53,654 nucleotides of DNA from Bartonella sp. AU16XJBT (lineage in GTDB: Bacteria; Pseudomonadota; Alphaproteobacteria; Rhizobiales; Rhizobiaceae). Numbering within the stretch: position 1 is the stretch's first letter; the number at the start of each line of letters is the position of its first letter. Of this stretch, positions 16,531-26,622 are shown one piece after another. The notes beneath the pieces were generated by a model, which ran no database searches, was not told where the DNA came from, and was given only the letters and a program-made list of their open reading frames with translations. The stretch is from assembly GCF_028618665.1 (NCBI RefSeq), contig NZ_JAQITF010000012.1, forward strand, positions 1 to 53,654, written 5' to 3'. Both the position numbers and the translations under genes were made by a program.

Positions 16531-19260
16531 ATGGCCAGTTTATTTAAAAATCGTTTCTCCTTATATACTTTCACAACAGCAGTTCTTTTTTTTACACATA
16601 ATGTTGATGTTTTTGCACACAATGCTAAATCTCAAATTATCTCTAGAGAAAAGCAAGATTTATGTAATCCGAATGCAGCATTTTATCAGTGTAATGATGG
16701 TGAACTGCATGAAATTAATAATAAAGTTTATTCGCTTACAGACCAAAAGGTTAATGGTGATCATGGAGCCATAGAGGTATCTAAGGCAAATACATATATT
16801 CGTGGTAAGAATATAACTGTTAAAGGTATTTTAGATGAAAAGAGTAATTCGGAAAAGAACTTTTGGAAATATGGCGTAAAGGTGTCAGAAACGGCGTCAG
16901 TTTATCTGATCAATTCCCCGTTGAGTGGTGTTTTAGTCGGGATGGAAGTTCGAGATGCACGCAGTTCAATATCTGGCGGATCGATTGATGCAATTGAAGT
17001 GGGGGCTTTTGCAGAAGGGAAATCTTACAGTAGCCTTTATTTAACGAATACACAGGTGAACTTCGGTGCTGTTGGGGTTAAAGCAGGAGAAAATGGATAT
17101 TTAATTTTAGAGGGTGTCTCTATGAACGGCAAGGGTAATCCCGACAAGGTGGGGCAAGGGCGGAATACAGAGCATCAGAGTGATCATGCTGCTTTTCATA
17201 TATCTGGGAATGGTTATGTTCAGTTTTCGAACGGTTCTGTTGATGTTAGTGATGTTCATGGGCTTTTATTGCAGAAAAAGGGTGATCATGCTGATGATAC
17301 TCGTGCTAATATTGAAGATTCTAATATTACAGTGAAAGGGAATGCACTTTATGGTATGTACTTTAAAAATATGACAACATTAGCTGATCTGTTCAATGGA
17401 GGATCACCGCATGTTGAGGTGAGAAAGACTGCTTTTAAAGTTCCATATAGTACAGCTATTTATAGCAACAAATCTCGTGGTTCTATTAAGTTTTCAGAAA
17501 AATCTGAAATTTCTGGAGATTTATTGTTGAAGGCTGAAGGTGGCTCTTTAGTGAAGATTTTAGCTAATGATTCTATGCTTGTAGGGGGAGTGCATGTTGA
17601 TGAAAATTCTTCTGCTGAATTTCAGTTGAGAGGTAGTTCGAAATGGACTTTATCACGACCGAAAAATAAAACTTTACAAGTTTCTGGTGCTATAGGTGTT
17701 TCGTCGGTTTCGTTGATCGAGCTTATTGATAGTTCTATTATTTTTGAGAAACCCGCAGATAATACAATGAATGATTATCAAACACTTCGTATTGGAAAAG
17801 GAGAGGGTGTTGTTTATAAAGCGCAGGGTGATGCGCATATTTATCTTAATACATATTTAAATAAAGGGGGAGATATTAAAAATCAAAAAACTGATAGGTT
17901 GTTAATTCATGGTGATATTAAAGGAAAAACCATAATACATGTGCAAAGCGTTTCAGGAAGTCCAGGAGGTGGTACAGGGCTTCATGGAAATGACAAAGGT
18001 ATCTCAATTATTCAGGTTTCTGGAAAAGCAGAGGAAGGTTCTTTTCAGTTAGAGGGGGGGTATGTCACACTTGAAGACGGCCCCTATCAGTATAAGCTCT
18101 ATGCTTATGGTCCAGCATTTCATTTAGGAAGAGCAAATGCGTCTCTAAATGCAAGTGTGTCTCAAAGATTAGTCGAAGGTGAAGGAGATTTTTGGGATTT
18201 CCGCCTCGAAAATGGATATATTGATTCTGATACTACATCTAAACCCACTCAGAATTCTAAGCTTGTGTCGGCTTCTCGTCCTAACCAAGGCGATAAAGCT
18301 GTTGTTCCGCAAGTTCCAACTTATTTGCTTTTGCCCAATAGTTTGCTCCAGGCTGGTTTGATGGATATCAGCAATCAAAACAAGCAGTTGGAGACACAGC
18401 GTGCTCATCCTCGTGGAATGTTGGAAATTCGTGAAAATCCTGCTTCATTTTTGCGTGGTTATGGGGGAAGCTACCATTATACCTCAGATTTGTCTGTGCT
18501 TGAATATGGTTACGGAGGTGATCTAGGATATTATGCACTAGAGGCAGGTGTTTTGTTACAAAAAATTGAAAATGTTGAGAATGTCATATCCTTTGGGATT
18601 ATGGGCTCTTACGGAAAGCTTTCTCTACAGCCTTTGAATGTTGAACAAAGCCAAAAAAGTACATTTGATAAATGGACTGCTACAGTCTATGGCAGTATGC
18701 AGCATGATACAGGCTTCTATGTCGATGGTCTTGCATCTTATGGTTTGTTTAAAGGTGATGTTATGACAACGGCAAGGGGAAAGACAGCAACATTGAAGGG
18801 TAATCCCTTAAGTCTTTCTTTGATGAGTGGTCAAAAAGTTGCCACAGGATATGAAGGCGTTGTTTTTGATCCACAAGCTCAGGTTGTTTATCAACATCTT
18901 CAGTTTAATGAGGCCCGTGATATTGATAATTTTAATATCGAGATGGATAAGCTTGATCAATGGATGGTGCGTGTTGGTGGACGTTTGACGAAGACTCTTG
19001 CTGCACCTGAAAAGGATCGTGATGTTTCTTTCTATGGGAAGGTTCATTTTGCCCATGACTTTGGTAAAGAAAGATCTGTGCGCTTTAAAGATTCTTTCCA
19101 ATTAGGAGCTTTTGGTTCTTCTCTAGAGGCTGGATTGGGTCTTAATGCCCGCTTGTCTCAAAAATTCGCGTTTCATGGTGATTTGGTTTATCAGCATAAG
19201 TTGAGTAAAGGTGGTTTTTTTGGAATTAGTTTTTCTGGTGGATTGCGCTATCATTTTTAG
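16531..19260 (+). CDS. Autotransporter with pertactin-like passenger
   Basis: A 909-residue autotransporter. The frame is open back to a TTG at 16480, but the ATG at 16531 (MASLFKNRFSLYTF) gives an N-terminus that aligns with the paralogues' signal peptides. The best Shine-Dalgarno (AAGGGGG) lies nearer an out-of-frame ATG at 16520, so initiation may be inefficient. Seen: signal peptide ending near FAHN; C-x7-FYQCNDG near 45; passenger blocks YQTLRIGKGEGVVYKAQG near 412, LLIHGDIKGKT near 455, PYQYKLYAYGP near 520 and FWDFRLENG near 553; short hinge; barrel from AVVPQVPTYLLLPN near 590 to Phe. The hinge is much shorter than in the neighbouring genes. Role inferred as a surface adhesin. Confidence 0.9.
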   Translation: MASLFKNRFSLYTFTTAVLFFTHNVDVFAHNAKSQIISREKQDLCNPNAAFYQCNDGELHEINNKVYSLTDQKVNGDHGAIEVSKANTYIRGKNITVKGILDEKSNSEKNFWKYGVKVSETASVYLINSPLSGVLVGMEVRDARSSISGGSIDAIEVGAFAEGKSYSSLYLTNTQVNFGAVGVKAGENGYLILEGVSMNGKGNPDKVGQGRNTEHQSDHAAFHISGNGYVQFSNGSVDVSDVHGLLLQKKGDHADDTRANIEDSNITVKGNALYGMYFKNMTTLADLFNGGSPHVEVRKTAFKVPYSTAIYSNKSRGSIKFSEKSEISGDLLLKAEGGSLVKILANDSMLVGGVHVDENSSAEFQLRGSSKWTLSRPKNKTLQVSGAIGVSSVSLIELIDSSIIFEKPADNTMNDYQTLRIGKGEGVVYKAQGDAHIYLNTYLNKGGDIKNQKTDRLLIHGDIKGKTIIHVQSVSGSPGGGTGLHGNDKGISIIQVSGKAEEGSFQLEGGYVTLEDGPYQYKLYAYGPAFHLGRANASLNASVSQRLVEGEGDFWDFRLENGYIDSDTTSKPTQNSKLVSASRPNQGDKAVVPQVPTYLLLPNSLLQAGLMDISNQNKQLETQRAHPRGMLEIRENPASFLRGYGGSYHYTSDLSVLEYGYGGDLGYYALEAGVLLQKIENVENVISFGIMGSYGKLSLQPLNVEQSQKSTFDKWTATVYGSMQHDTGFYVDGLASYGLFKGDVMTTARGKTATLKGNPLSLSLMSGQKVATGYEGVVFDPQAQVVYQHLQFNEARDIDNFNIEMDKLDQWMVRVGGRLTKTLAAPEKDRDVSFYGKVHFAHDFGKERSVRFKDSFQLGAFGSSLEAGLGLNARLSQKFAFHGDLVYQHKLSKGGFFGISFSGGLRYHF

Positions 19261-19283
19261 GATGATTGCCTTCGGGATTCATA

Positions 19284-19317
19284 AAAAAAGCCACAAGTAC
19301 AGCTTGTGTTTTTTTAT
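19284..19317 (+). terminator. Terminator after autotransporter 3
   Basis: CACAAG and CTTGTG flank a 5-base loop; A-rich upstream and T7 downstream arms extend the stem. It starts about 25 bp after the stop codon. Confidence 0.75.
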
Positions 19318-19539
19318 TGTTTTGTTTGCAATTTTTAAAACAAATTTTTTAAAGAATGTTTTTTTGCATGAGCAAATTTATTTCTTTTTAGAAACGAGAT
19401 AATGCTTTCAGGGTTCCAGTTTTGACTTTTTATGCTGTTTTTGCTCTATGCAAGATACTGATTTATAAGAATTCATTGTTTTATATTGAATGAGAAACAC
19501 GAATATCGTAGGGTTTTCTCCTTTCAAATTTGTTCTCCG

Positions 19540-19880
19540 TTGAATTGATTAAAACCATTCGTTTCCATGTTATAAGTGGGCAGAGCCGTGTGGATAAAAC
19601 TAGACAAGAAAAGAGTCAAAATGCCTCTTATGCACCGTCTTAAGTACTAAGGGCTGTCGCAACATTTTAGGGTTGGCAAAGTGGGGGATGGGATCAGCTT
19701 ACTTATTCATAAGCATAAAGATGGGATGCTCAATGAATTTATCGTTATACTATTCACGGGCGTTATCGTGAAATGGGTTTAGGTGGGTTGAGAGATGTGT
19801 CTTAAAAATAAGCACATGAATTAGCAATATAATGCTGTTTTGTTCTTTGTGATGGTCGTTAATCTATTAAATACGCGATA
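19540..19880 (+). pseudogene. Integrase relic A (N-terminal part, with leader)
   Basis: From the ATGCCTCTTATG at 19621 the sequence follows the intact integrase start at 48498 closely (GGGCTGTCGCAACATT, GCATAAAGATGG, TATACTATTCACGGGCG, GAAATGGGTTTAGGTG) but contains stops and indels. The leader upstream (GTTGAATTGATTAAAACCATT near 19540) also matches. It covers roughly the first 90 codons and is not translatable. Confidence 0.85.
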
Positions 19881-20034
19881 AACATAAAGTATGCGGCAAG
19901 ACATAATCTCCTTTTGTGTAAATTTACAAATTCTCTTGAGATCATTGTTTTGGGGTATGGTGGATTTATTATTTCTATTTTTACGCGTTTTTATAAAAAT
20001 ACAATTTTAAATTGTTATATTTTTAGATTATGGC

Positions 20035-20080
20035 TTTACATAAGGAGCGTCGTGGATATATAAAATACAAAATGTATTTT
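20035..20080 (+). promoter_or_regulatory. Promoter-like block with perfect-arm dyad (autotransporter 4)
   Basis: TTTACA at 20035-20040 is followed 18 bp later by TATAAA. Overlapping the end is AAAATACAAAATGTATTTT (20062-20080): 8-bp arms around a 3-bp centre, core ACA-AAA-TGT. The dyad is placed slightly further downstream than at 36831. Leader to the ATG at 20165 is under 100 bases. Confidence 0.5.
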
Positions 20081-20164
20081 AAATTATCACGCGTACCCGA
20101 AATTATTAAATAGAACGCGTGTTTTTTTGTTTTTAGAGAAGGGGAAGAAAGTTTGTAGAAAATT

Positions 20165-23100
20165 ATGCTCAAAAAACATCTCTCTTTATGTCATTTTACA
20201 ACGGTTATTTTTTTCTTTGTACACAATGCTGATGCTGGTGAAATTTCTTCTGAAAAGAAGCAATATTCATGTAGCGAAAGTGCTTCATTTTATCACTGTA
20301 ACGATGGCCAAACGCATGAAATTTCTGGAAAAACTTATCAACTCACGGGAAAAAGTTCTGAGGCAGCCTTAGAGGCATTAGGGGAAAATACACTCATTGA
20401 GGGAAAGGCGATAATCATTAACGGTGTTTCGAATGTAAATGGCCATTCAGGAAAAGGCGCTTGGACAACAGGTGTAAAAGCTTCAAAAGGGGGAGGCGTT
20501 GCTCTCTTTAATTCTATGTTAAATGAAGTGTCGATAGGGGCCGATATTGACGAGGATGGCGCTTTTGAAATGCAGGATGGGGTGATTAAAGCAACCAGAA
20601 TAGGCATCAGTGTTTCGAGTGAGCAGTCGTTGGTTTCTTTGACTAAGACAGAGATTAGGACACCTGCTGATGCGATAGGTCTTTTGAGTCATAATGGTGC
20701 AAAAATGTATATGAAAGGAGGAAAGATTGACTTTTCTGATGGTATTGGCGTTCAAACAGGAGGGGATGGAGAAATTAATTTAGAGGGTGTTTCTATTACC
20801 GGAAAGGGGAAACAGACGACAAATACAGATGATCATCGTGAAGCTTCTGCTTTTAGTATGCTTCAGGGGAAAGGCATGATTAATTTTGAGAAGGGCAACG
20901 TTAATGTTAACAATGCTCATGGCATTGTGTTGCAGGGGAATAATCATAATGCTGCTCATATTAAATATTCCAATGTTTTTGTGAGAGGGAAGGCATTTCA
21001 TGGTATGCGCTTTTTTTGGGAAGCTGTCTTGGATGATAAAAAAACAGTTATACCTGGAAAAGGGGCTGTTCATTTGACACAGACAACTTTTATAGCTCCA
21101 GAAAGTACGGCTATTTATAGCCGCCAATTCGAAAGTTCTGTTAAACTCTTACAAAATTCAAAAGTTTCTGGCGATTCACTGCTGAACGCTGTTGAGCGTT
21201 CCAATATCAAGATTGAGGCCGATGCTTCTACCCTTGTAGGAAGCGCAAATGTTGATGAAAGTTCTACAGCTGAGATCGTGTTAAAAAATGGTTCAAAGTG
21301 GATTTTATCGCGACCAAAATATGAAAAATTACAAAACTTTGATGTGTCTGGTTCTAGGTTAAAAGATTATTCCTCTATTTCATCGGTCGAACTTACAGAT
21401 AGTTCTCTTATTTTTGAAGAATTAAAATCCAAAACAACAGATGGTTATCAGACACTTCTCATCGGAAAAGGCTCAGGGACTGTCTATAAAGCGCACGGTG
21501 ATGTGAACCTTTATCTTAATGCATATTTGGATCAAGGGGGAGAGCTTGAAAAGCAAAAAACTGATCGACTTTTAATCAATGGGGATCTTGACGGAAAAAC
21601 AACAGTCCATGTTTATAAAGTTCCTGGAAGCCCAGGGGCATTGACGGGAGAGGGCGGTAATGATCAGGGGATTTCCATTGTTCAGGTTTATGGACAAGCC
21701 GCTGAAGATTCTTTTCAGTTAAAGGGAGGGTATGTCGCACTTGAAGACGCCCCCTATCAGTATCATCTAAAGAGTTATGGTCCAAGCTCTGCTTTAGGGA
21801 CGGCAGATTCCAATCAAAGAGTGCTTAAAAACTCTGAAACATTTTGGGATTTCCGCCTCGAAAGTAAATTTGTTGATTCTTCCTCTCTTGATCTCACTGA
21901 AATTGTTCCTGTGATTGATTTCGTTGTTCCTCCTTCTTCTAATGATATTCCTTCTTTTCCTGAAAATCATCCTAGTATTACTGGAGTTGACGGGGAGGCT
22001 ATCGATTCTAACTCTCAGCAAGAACCTCAAGAGCCAAGTCTTTCTACTCCTATAGATTCTCCTGATAGGGATTCCCATCTTACGACCACATTTGATACAC
22101 CTGATGTTTCTGTGCTTGAGGTTCCAAATCCTCCTCCTTTTTCTCCTCCTCCCTCTCTTTCACCGGTTATTCCGGTTGTCGCTGAAGCTGATCCTGTTGT
22201 GCCGACAGTTGGTTCATCTGTTCCTTCTACTCCTTCCGTTGTTGTACCCCCCGCATCTGGTTCACCTTTACCGCCATCTGTTCCTTCTACTCCTTCTGTT
22301 GTTGCACCCCCCGCATCTGGTTCACCTGTTTCGCCATCTGTTCCTCCCACTTCTTCTGTTGTTATCCGCCCCGCATCTGGTTCACCTTTACCGCCACCTG
22401 TTCCTCCCACTTCTTCTGTTGTTATCCGCCCCGCATCTGGTTCACCTTTACCGCCATCTGTTCCTCCCACTTCTTCTGTTGTTATCCGCCCCGCATCTGG
22501 TTCACCTGTTTCGCCATCTGTTCCTTCTACTCCTTCTGTTGTTGCACCCCCCGCATCTGGTTCACCTTTACCGCCACCTGTTCTTTCCACTCCTTTTGTT
22601 GTTATCCGTCCTGTTTCTGAGCTTTCTTCGCATTTTGAACCAAATGTGAGAGCCATTGTACCACAAGTTTTGACTTATATTCTTGTGCCAAATACCTTAT
22701 TTCACGCTGGATTGATGGATATCAGTAATCAAAACAAGCAATTGCAAACACTGCGAACTTTTTCTCGTCGAGTGTTGAAAACTAATGAAAATCCGGCTTT
22801 GTTTTTGCGCAGTTACGGTGGACATCATCGTTATACTTCAAATTTATCTGCACTTGAATATGGATATGGAGGCGACCTTGATTATAATGCACTAGAGGCA
22901 GGTATTTTACTCAAGAAAATCGAAAATGCATACAGTACGACATCTTTTGGAATTATGGGAAATTATGGCAAACTTTCTTTGCGTCCTCGAGAGGTGAAAC
23001 AACGTCAAGAAAGTATCTTTGATAAATGGTCCATTACAGCATATGGCAGCATGCAGCATGATACGGGTTTTTATATGGATGGTCTCTTCTCTTACGGTCT

Positions 23101-23614
23101 GTTTAATGGAAATGTTCTCACACGTGAGCGAGGTAAAACGGCTGCATTAAGAGGCAAGCCCTTAAGTTTTTCCTTAACGGCTGGTAAAACGTTTATGATA
23201 GGCTGTCGATGTTTTATTTTTGAACCACAAGTTCAGTTTGTTTATCAAAATCTCCAGTTTCATAAGACTCGTGATATTGATAATTTTAATATTGATATGC
23301 GAAGGCCAGATCATTGGGGGGTGCGTCTTGGTGGACATTTAACCAAAACAGTGACATTTACGAAAGAGGCACAGGTTCTTTCATTCTATGGTAAGCTTTA
23401 TTTCGTTCGTAGTTTTAATGATAAACAATTTGTATATTTTAAAGATGCTTTTCAGCTTGGTTCCTTTGGGTCTTCTTTAGAAGCTGGAATTGGTGTTTAT
23501 TCGCAGTTGTCTGCAAAAATTACTTTTCATAGCGATCTCATTTATCAGCATAAATTTACAAAGGCTGGTTTTTCTGGAACGCATTTCTCTGGTGGATTAA
23601 GCTATCATTTTTAG
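20165..23614 (+). CDS. Autotransporter with 20-residue hinge repeats
   Basis: A 1149-residue autotransporter starting at ATG 20165, with AGAAGGGGAAG upstream. Seen: signal peptide (MLKKHLSLCHFTT..., cleavage near ADA-GE); C-x7-FYHCNDGQTHEISGKTYQL near residue 36; passenger blocks YQTLLIGKGSGTVYKAHG near 430, LLINGDLDGKT near 468, PYQYHLKSYGP near 531 and FWDFRLES near 561; a long Pro/Ser/Val hinge (about 570-825) holding about 6.7 copies of a 20-residue repeat; barrel from AIVPQVLTYILVPN near 831 to Phe. The barrel is more diverged than its neighbours (HWGVRLGGHL, extra Cys in IGCRCFIF), so it may be under weaker constraint. Function inferred as surface adhesin. Confidence 0.9.
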   Translation: MLKKHLSLCHFTTVIFFFVHNADAGEISSEKKQYSCSESASFYHCNDGQTHEISGKTYQLTGKSSEAALEALGENTLIEGKAIIINGVSNVNGHSGKGAWTTGVKASKGGGVALFNSMLNEVSIGADIDEDGAFEMQDGVIKATRIGISVSSEQSLVSLTKTEIRTPADAIGLLSHNGAKMYMKGGKIDFSDGIGVQTGGDGEINLEGVSITGKGKQTTNTDDHREASAFSMLQGKGMINFEKGNVNVNNAHGIVLQGNNHNAAHIKYSNVFVRGKAFHGMRFFWEAVLDDKKTVIPGKGAVHLTQTTFIAPESTAIYSRQFESSVKLLQNSKVSGDSLLNAVERSNIKIEADASTLVGSANVDESSTAEIVLKNGSKWILSRPKYEKLQNFDVSGSRLKDYSSISSVELTDSSLIFEELKSKTTDGYQTLLIGKGSGTVYKAHGDVNLYLNAYLDQGGELEKQKTDRLLINGDLDGKTTVHVYKVPGSPGALTGEGGNDQGISIVQVYGQAAEDSFQLKGGYVALEDAPYQYHLKSYGPSSALGTADSNQRVLKNSETFWDFRLESKFVDSSSLDLTEIVPVIDFVVPPSSNDIPSFPENHPSITGVDGEAIDSNSQQEPQEPSLSTPIDSPDRDSHLTTTFDTPDVSVLEVPNPPPFSPPPSLSPVIPVVAEADPVVPTVGSSVPSTPSVVVPPASGSPLPPSVPSTPSVVAPPASGSPVSPSVPPTSSVVIRPASGSPLPPPVPPTSSVVIRPASGSPLPPSVPPTSSVVIRPASGSPVSPSVPSTPSVVAPPASGSPLPPPVLSTPFVVIRPVSELSSHFEPNVRAIVPQVLTYILVPNTLFHAGLMDISNQNKQLQTLRTFSRRVLKTNENPALFLRSYGGHHRYTSNLSALEYGYGGDLDYNALEAGILLKKIENAYSTTSFGIMGNYGKLSLRPREVKQRQESIFDKWSITAYGSMQHDTGFYMDGLFSYGLFNGNVLTRERGKTAALRGKPLSFSLTAGKTFMIGCRCFIFEPQVQFVYQNLQFHKTRDIDNFNIDMRRPDHWGVRLGGHLTKTVTFTKEAQVLSFYGKLYFVRSFNDKQFVYFKDAFQLGSFGSSLEAGIGVYSQLSAKITFHSDLIYQHKFTKAGFSGTHFSGGLSYHF
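22211..22612 (+). repeat. 60-bp tandem repeat, about 6.7 units, in hinge
   Basis: A 60-bp unit encodes 20 residues of the form VP(S/P)T(P/S)SVVxxPASGSP(L/V)(P/S)P(S/P). Two variants alternate (VVAPPASG and VVIRPASG), and three successive copies at about 22321-22500 are almost identical, as expected for recent slippage or unequal crossover. It lengthens the Pro-rich stalk between passenger and barrel without changing frame. Confidence 0.93.
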
Positions 23615-23698
23615 CTGTATTTTTTCTTTATAATTCATACTTTGTGAAAATTATAAGCACAAAACGTGATTTTATTGTGTTATTTTTCTGTTTTTAAC

Positions 23699-23727
23699 TT
23701 TACATATAACACAAAACGAATTACGTG
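23699..23727 (+). promoter_or_regulatory. Decayed promoter-like block (broken autotransporter)
   Basis: TTTACA (23699-23704) followed by a spacer beginning TATAACACAAAACGAAT, close to the block at 16399, but the expected -10 position reads TACGTG. The poor -10 fits the broken gene behind it. Confidence 0.35.
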
Positions 23728-23817
23728 GATGATACATAATAGGAACAACCTATCGATGAGCTACATGTGTCTTTGCGGTTTTCGATAAAGATGAATAAGG
23801 AAATTTTAGAGTCAATT

Positions 23818-26451
23818 ATGGTTAAAGTATTAAGAGGTCATGTATCTTTATGTGCTCTTATAGCGTCTGTTTTATTCTTTGTGTACAATATAAATGTGAA
23901 TGCACAAGAAGAATCTTCGTCTCGTTCTCTTCTAAAGTCCTATTCATGTGATGCTCTTGAGAAGCGTGGGGTCTGCGAGTGACGTTCGTTTAGATACTGC
24001 TGATAGCGATTTTCTGATGTTTTGAAGGTAAAGAAATGGTCAGGGAAGCATGAAGGTGGCGAAAAAGGAAGTTTGAAGATTTATGGGATTTTGGCGTTAA
24101 AAAACACTGGTACAATTTCGTCAGAAGTGTTTGCACAGGAAAAAATGAAGATTGTTTTAGATAAGGTGTCCGTTACTGGAAGTGGTGAGAACACGATCAA
24201 TAATAAAAATATAAGCGCCTATAATAATGGCTTTAATCAGGCCGTTTTGGGCGTAAAGAAAGGCGTCTCCCTTGTCGTTAAGGATGGTAAGATTAATGTT
24301 TCAAATATTGATGGTCTCGTGATGGAGGGCAAGGAGGGCGTTTTCATTCCTGGTGGCACGGTGCGATATGGCGTGTTGGATAGTCAATCTTTATCTGATT
24401 CATGGGATTGGCATTATTCTGGCGTTGTTTTTGAGAATTCAGATATTACTCTTCATGGGCGTGAAACTTGTGGGCTTTATTTAAAAGGAAATTTCTCACA
24501 AGAGGAATATATAGAAGCAGAGGCATTAGCTGCATTGGGGAGGATTCAGTTCAAGAAGACTAACTTTAATGTTCTTAATGATACAGCGATTTATATCGAT
24601 GATGCCAAAAGATTTCTTTATATTACTATGTTAGAGGGGGGGCATCTTTTTGCTGATAGGTTCTTAGATGTTAATGCGAATGTAGCAGTTGAAACTGATG
24701 CGCCTTTTTTTGTAGGGGGAACACGCATTGATAAGAATTTTTATGTTGAAGTTGGGCTATTTAATCAGTCGCAATGGACGGTGACGTTAAGGAAAAATAA
24801 TAAGTGGCATGCTTCATCTGTTTCCTTTGTAAAGGATATTGATTGTTCCATTTCCTTTCAGAGACCAAGAGATGGTCATTGTAAAACACTTCGCATTGGG
24901 AAATTGGATGATGATAATGGCTTAGATTATGCTTACGCTGGGAATGATTCACGCCTTTTTATCAATGCATCTCTTGCGACAACAGACAATCAAGTGAGAG
25001 GGATCGAGGCCGATAAAGTTTTAATCTATGATAATATTTATGGGAAAACGAAAGTTTCTATTATAGAAGTTTCAGGGAAAGAAAGGAGCCATAACAAAGC
25101 TACCCAAGGAGATAATAAAGGCGTTTCAATTATTCAGTTTTATGAAAAGGCAGAGGAAGATTCTTTTAAACTGGCTGCTGATTATGTCACTGTAAAAAGG
25201 ATGCCTTATCGGTGTTGTCTTCGTGTTTATGGTTCAACGTCTTCTTTTAGACACGCAAAAGAGGAAAATAAATTAGCTAAAGGGCAATCGATAAAGAGGA
25301 ATGAAGATTTTGAGGATTTTCGACTTGAATCTGAATATGTTCACAGTTTTTCTCATTGTCCTCATATTCAGTTGAAAAATGATGTGTCTCATTGCCGTGT
25401 GTCCCGTTCTTTAAGTACTCATGCTCATCATAATGATGAGCTAGCCGGTCATGATGCTTCTGCTCATTATCTTGAAGAGGGCGTTAAAGCTGTTATCTCA
25501 CAAGTTCCAACCTATCTATTGATGCCGAATACTTTGTTGCAAATCAGTTTGACGGATGTGAACAATCATAACAAACAGTTGGAGACATCGCGTAGCGCTG
25601 CTGGGGCTTTGGAAGAAAATCGTAAAAGTCTGGCACTTTTTGTGCGAGGTTATGGTGGAAGTTACCGTTATGTTTCTGATCTATTTGCGCTTGAATATGG
25701 TTATGGGGGAAATTTGAATGATAATGCTATAGAGGCAAGCGTGTTGCTCAATGCGATTGAGGATACACATCATACTGTAAGCTTTGGAATAATGGGGAAC
25801 TATGGGAAAATTTCTCTACAACCTCACGATGTTGAAGAAAGCAAAAAAAGTACATTTGATAAATGGTCTATTACAGCATACGGCAGCATGCAGCATGATA
25901 CAGGCTTTTATATAGATGGTCTTTTTTCCTATAGTTTATTTAAAGGGGATGTTCAGACAAAAGCAAGAGGCAAGACAACAACATTGAAGGGAGCACCTTT
26001 GAGTGTTTCAGTGATTGCGGGTAATTCATTTATGAGCAGACATAAGGGGCTTATTTTTGATCCGCAGGTTCAGGTCGTTTATCAAAATTTGCGATTTGAT
26101 AGGGCGTCTGATATCGATGGTTTTGATGTTGAAATGGGAAAACTTGATCAGTGGGTAATGCGTGTTGATGGGCGTTTCAGCAAGACGCTTGCTGCTTTTG
26201 AAGAAGGACAAGTTGTTTCTTTCAGTGGAAAACTTTATCTTACCAATAATTTCGGAGGAAAACAACGTGTGCAATTTGGAGATGAATTCCAATTAGAGGC
26301 TTTTGGTTCTTCTCTAGAAACTGGAATGGGGTTGAATGCTCAGTTGTCTTCAAACTTTGCATTACATGGGGATGTAACTTATCAGCATCGTCTTAGCAAA
26401 GCTGGTTTTTCAGGGATGATTTTTTCAGGCGGTTTACGCTATCATTTTTAG
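23818..26451 (+). pseudogene. Broken autotransporter (two frame changes near the 5' end)
   Basis: An autotransporter gene interrupted close to its start. From ATG 23818 it encodes a normal signal peptide (MVKVLRGHVSLCALIASVLFF...NVNA-QEE) and reaches CDALEKRGVCE, then a TGA at 23980. Removing one base near 23977 would continue as C-SDVRLDTADSDFLMF, resembling the CSDG start of paralogue modules. A second shift near 24013 returns to the original frame, which is then open from about 24016 to the stop at 26451. That part holds a passenger (KTLRIGKLDD, VLIYDNIYGKTKV, PYRCCLRVYG, FEDFRLES) and a complete barrel from AVISQVPTYLLMPN to Phe. An internal start (24022 or 24145) would make a protein without signal peptide. 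Much of the usual N-terminal module is missing. Confidence 0.8.
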
Positions 26452-26501
26452 GTGCCTATGAAATATAGAGTAATTTTTACATAAGTTATAGAGTGTTGTG
26501 T

Positions 26502-26535
26502 GAAGTATAAAATGGATATTTAAGTTTTATACTTC
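26502..26535 (+). terminator. Stem-loop after the broken autotransporter
   Basis: GAAGTATAAAA and TTTTATACTTC are perfect 11-bp inverted repeats with a 12-base loop, about 50 bp after the stop. The T tract is poor, so termination strength is uncertain. Confidence 0.5.
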
Positions 26536-26622
26536 TTACCTTTTGTGTGTTTGATTTAGCGTTATTGCGAGTATTTTTTATTTTTAAGTAAAGGGGGAGA
26601 AGGGAAAATTGGGAATAAAGTT

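Noticed and set aside
22211..22612. CRISPR-like array
   Set aside because: Units are contiguous, without unique spacers, and code in frame for a protein hinge.
22092..22649. Plus-strand 185-codon Leu/Pro-rich frame in the hinge
   Set aside because: It is an alternate frame of the same repeat inside a convincing autotransporter gene.
22027..22656. Long minus-strand open frame (209 codons) across the hinge repeats
   Set aside because: It is the antisense reading of the 60-bp repeats. It has no start context and repeats exactly as the plus-strand hinge does.
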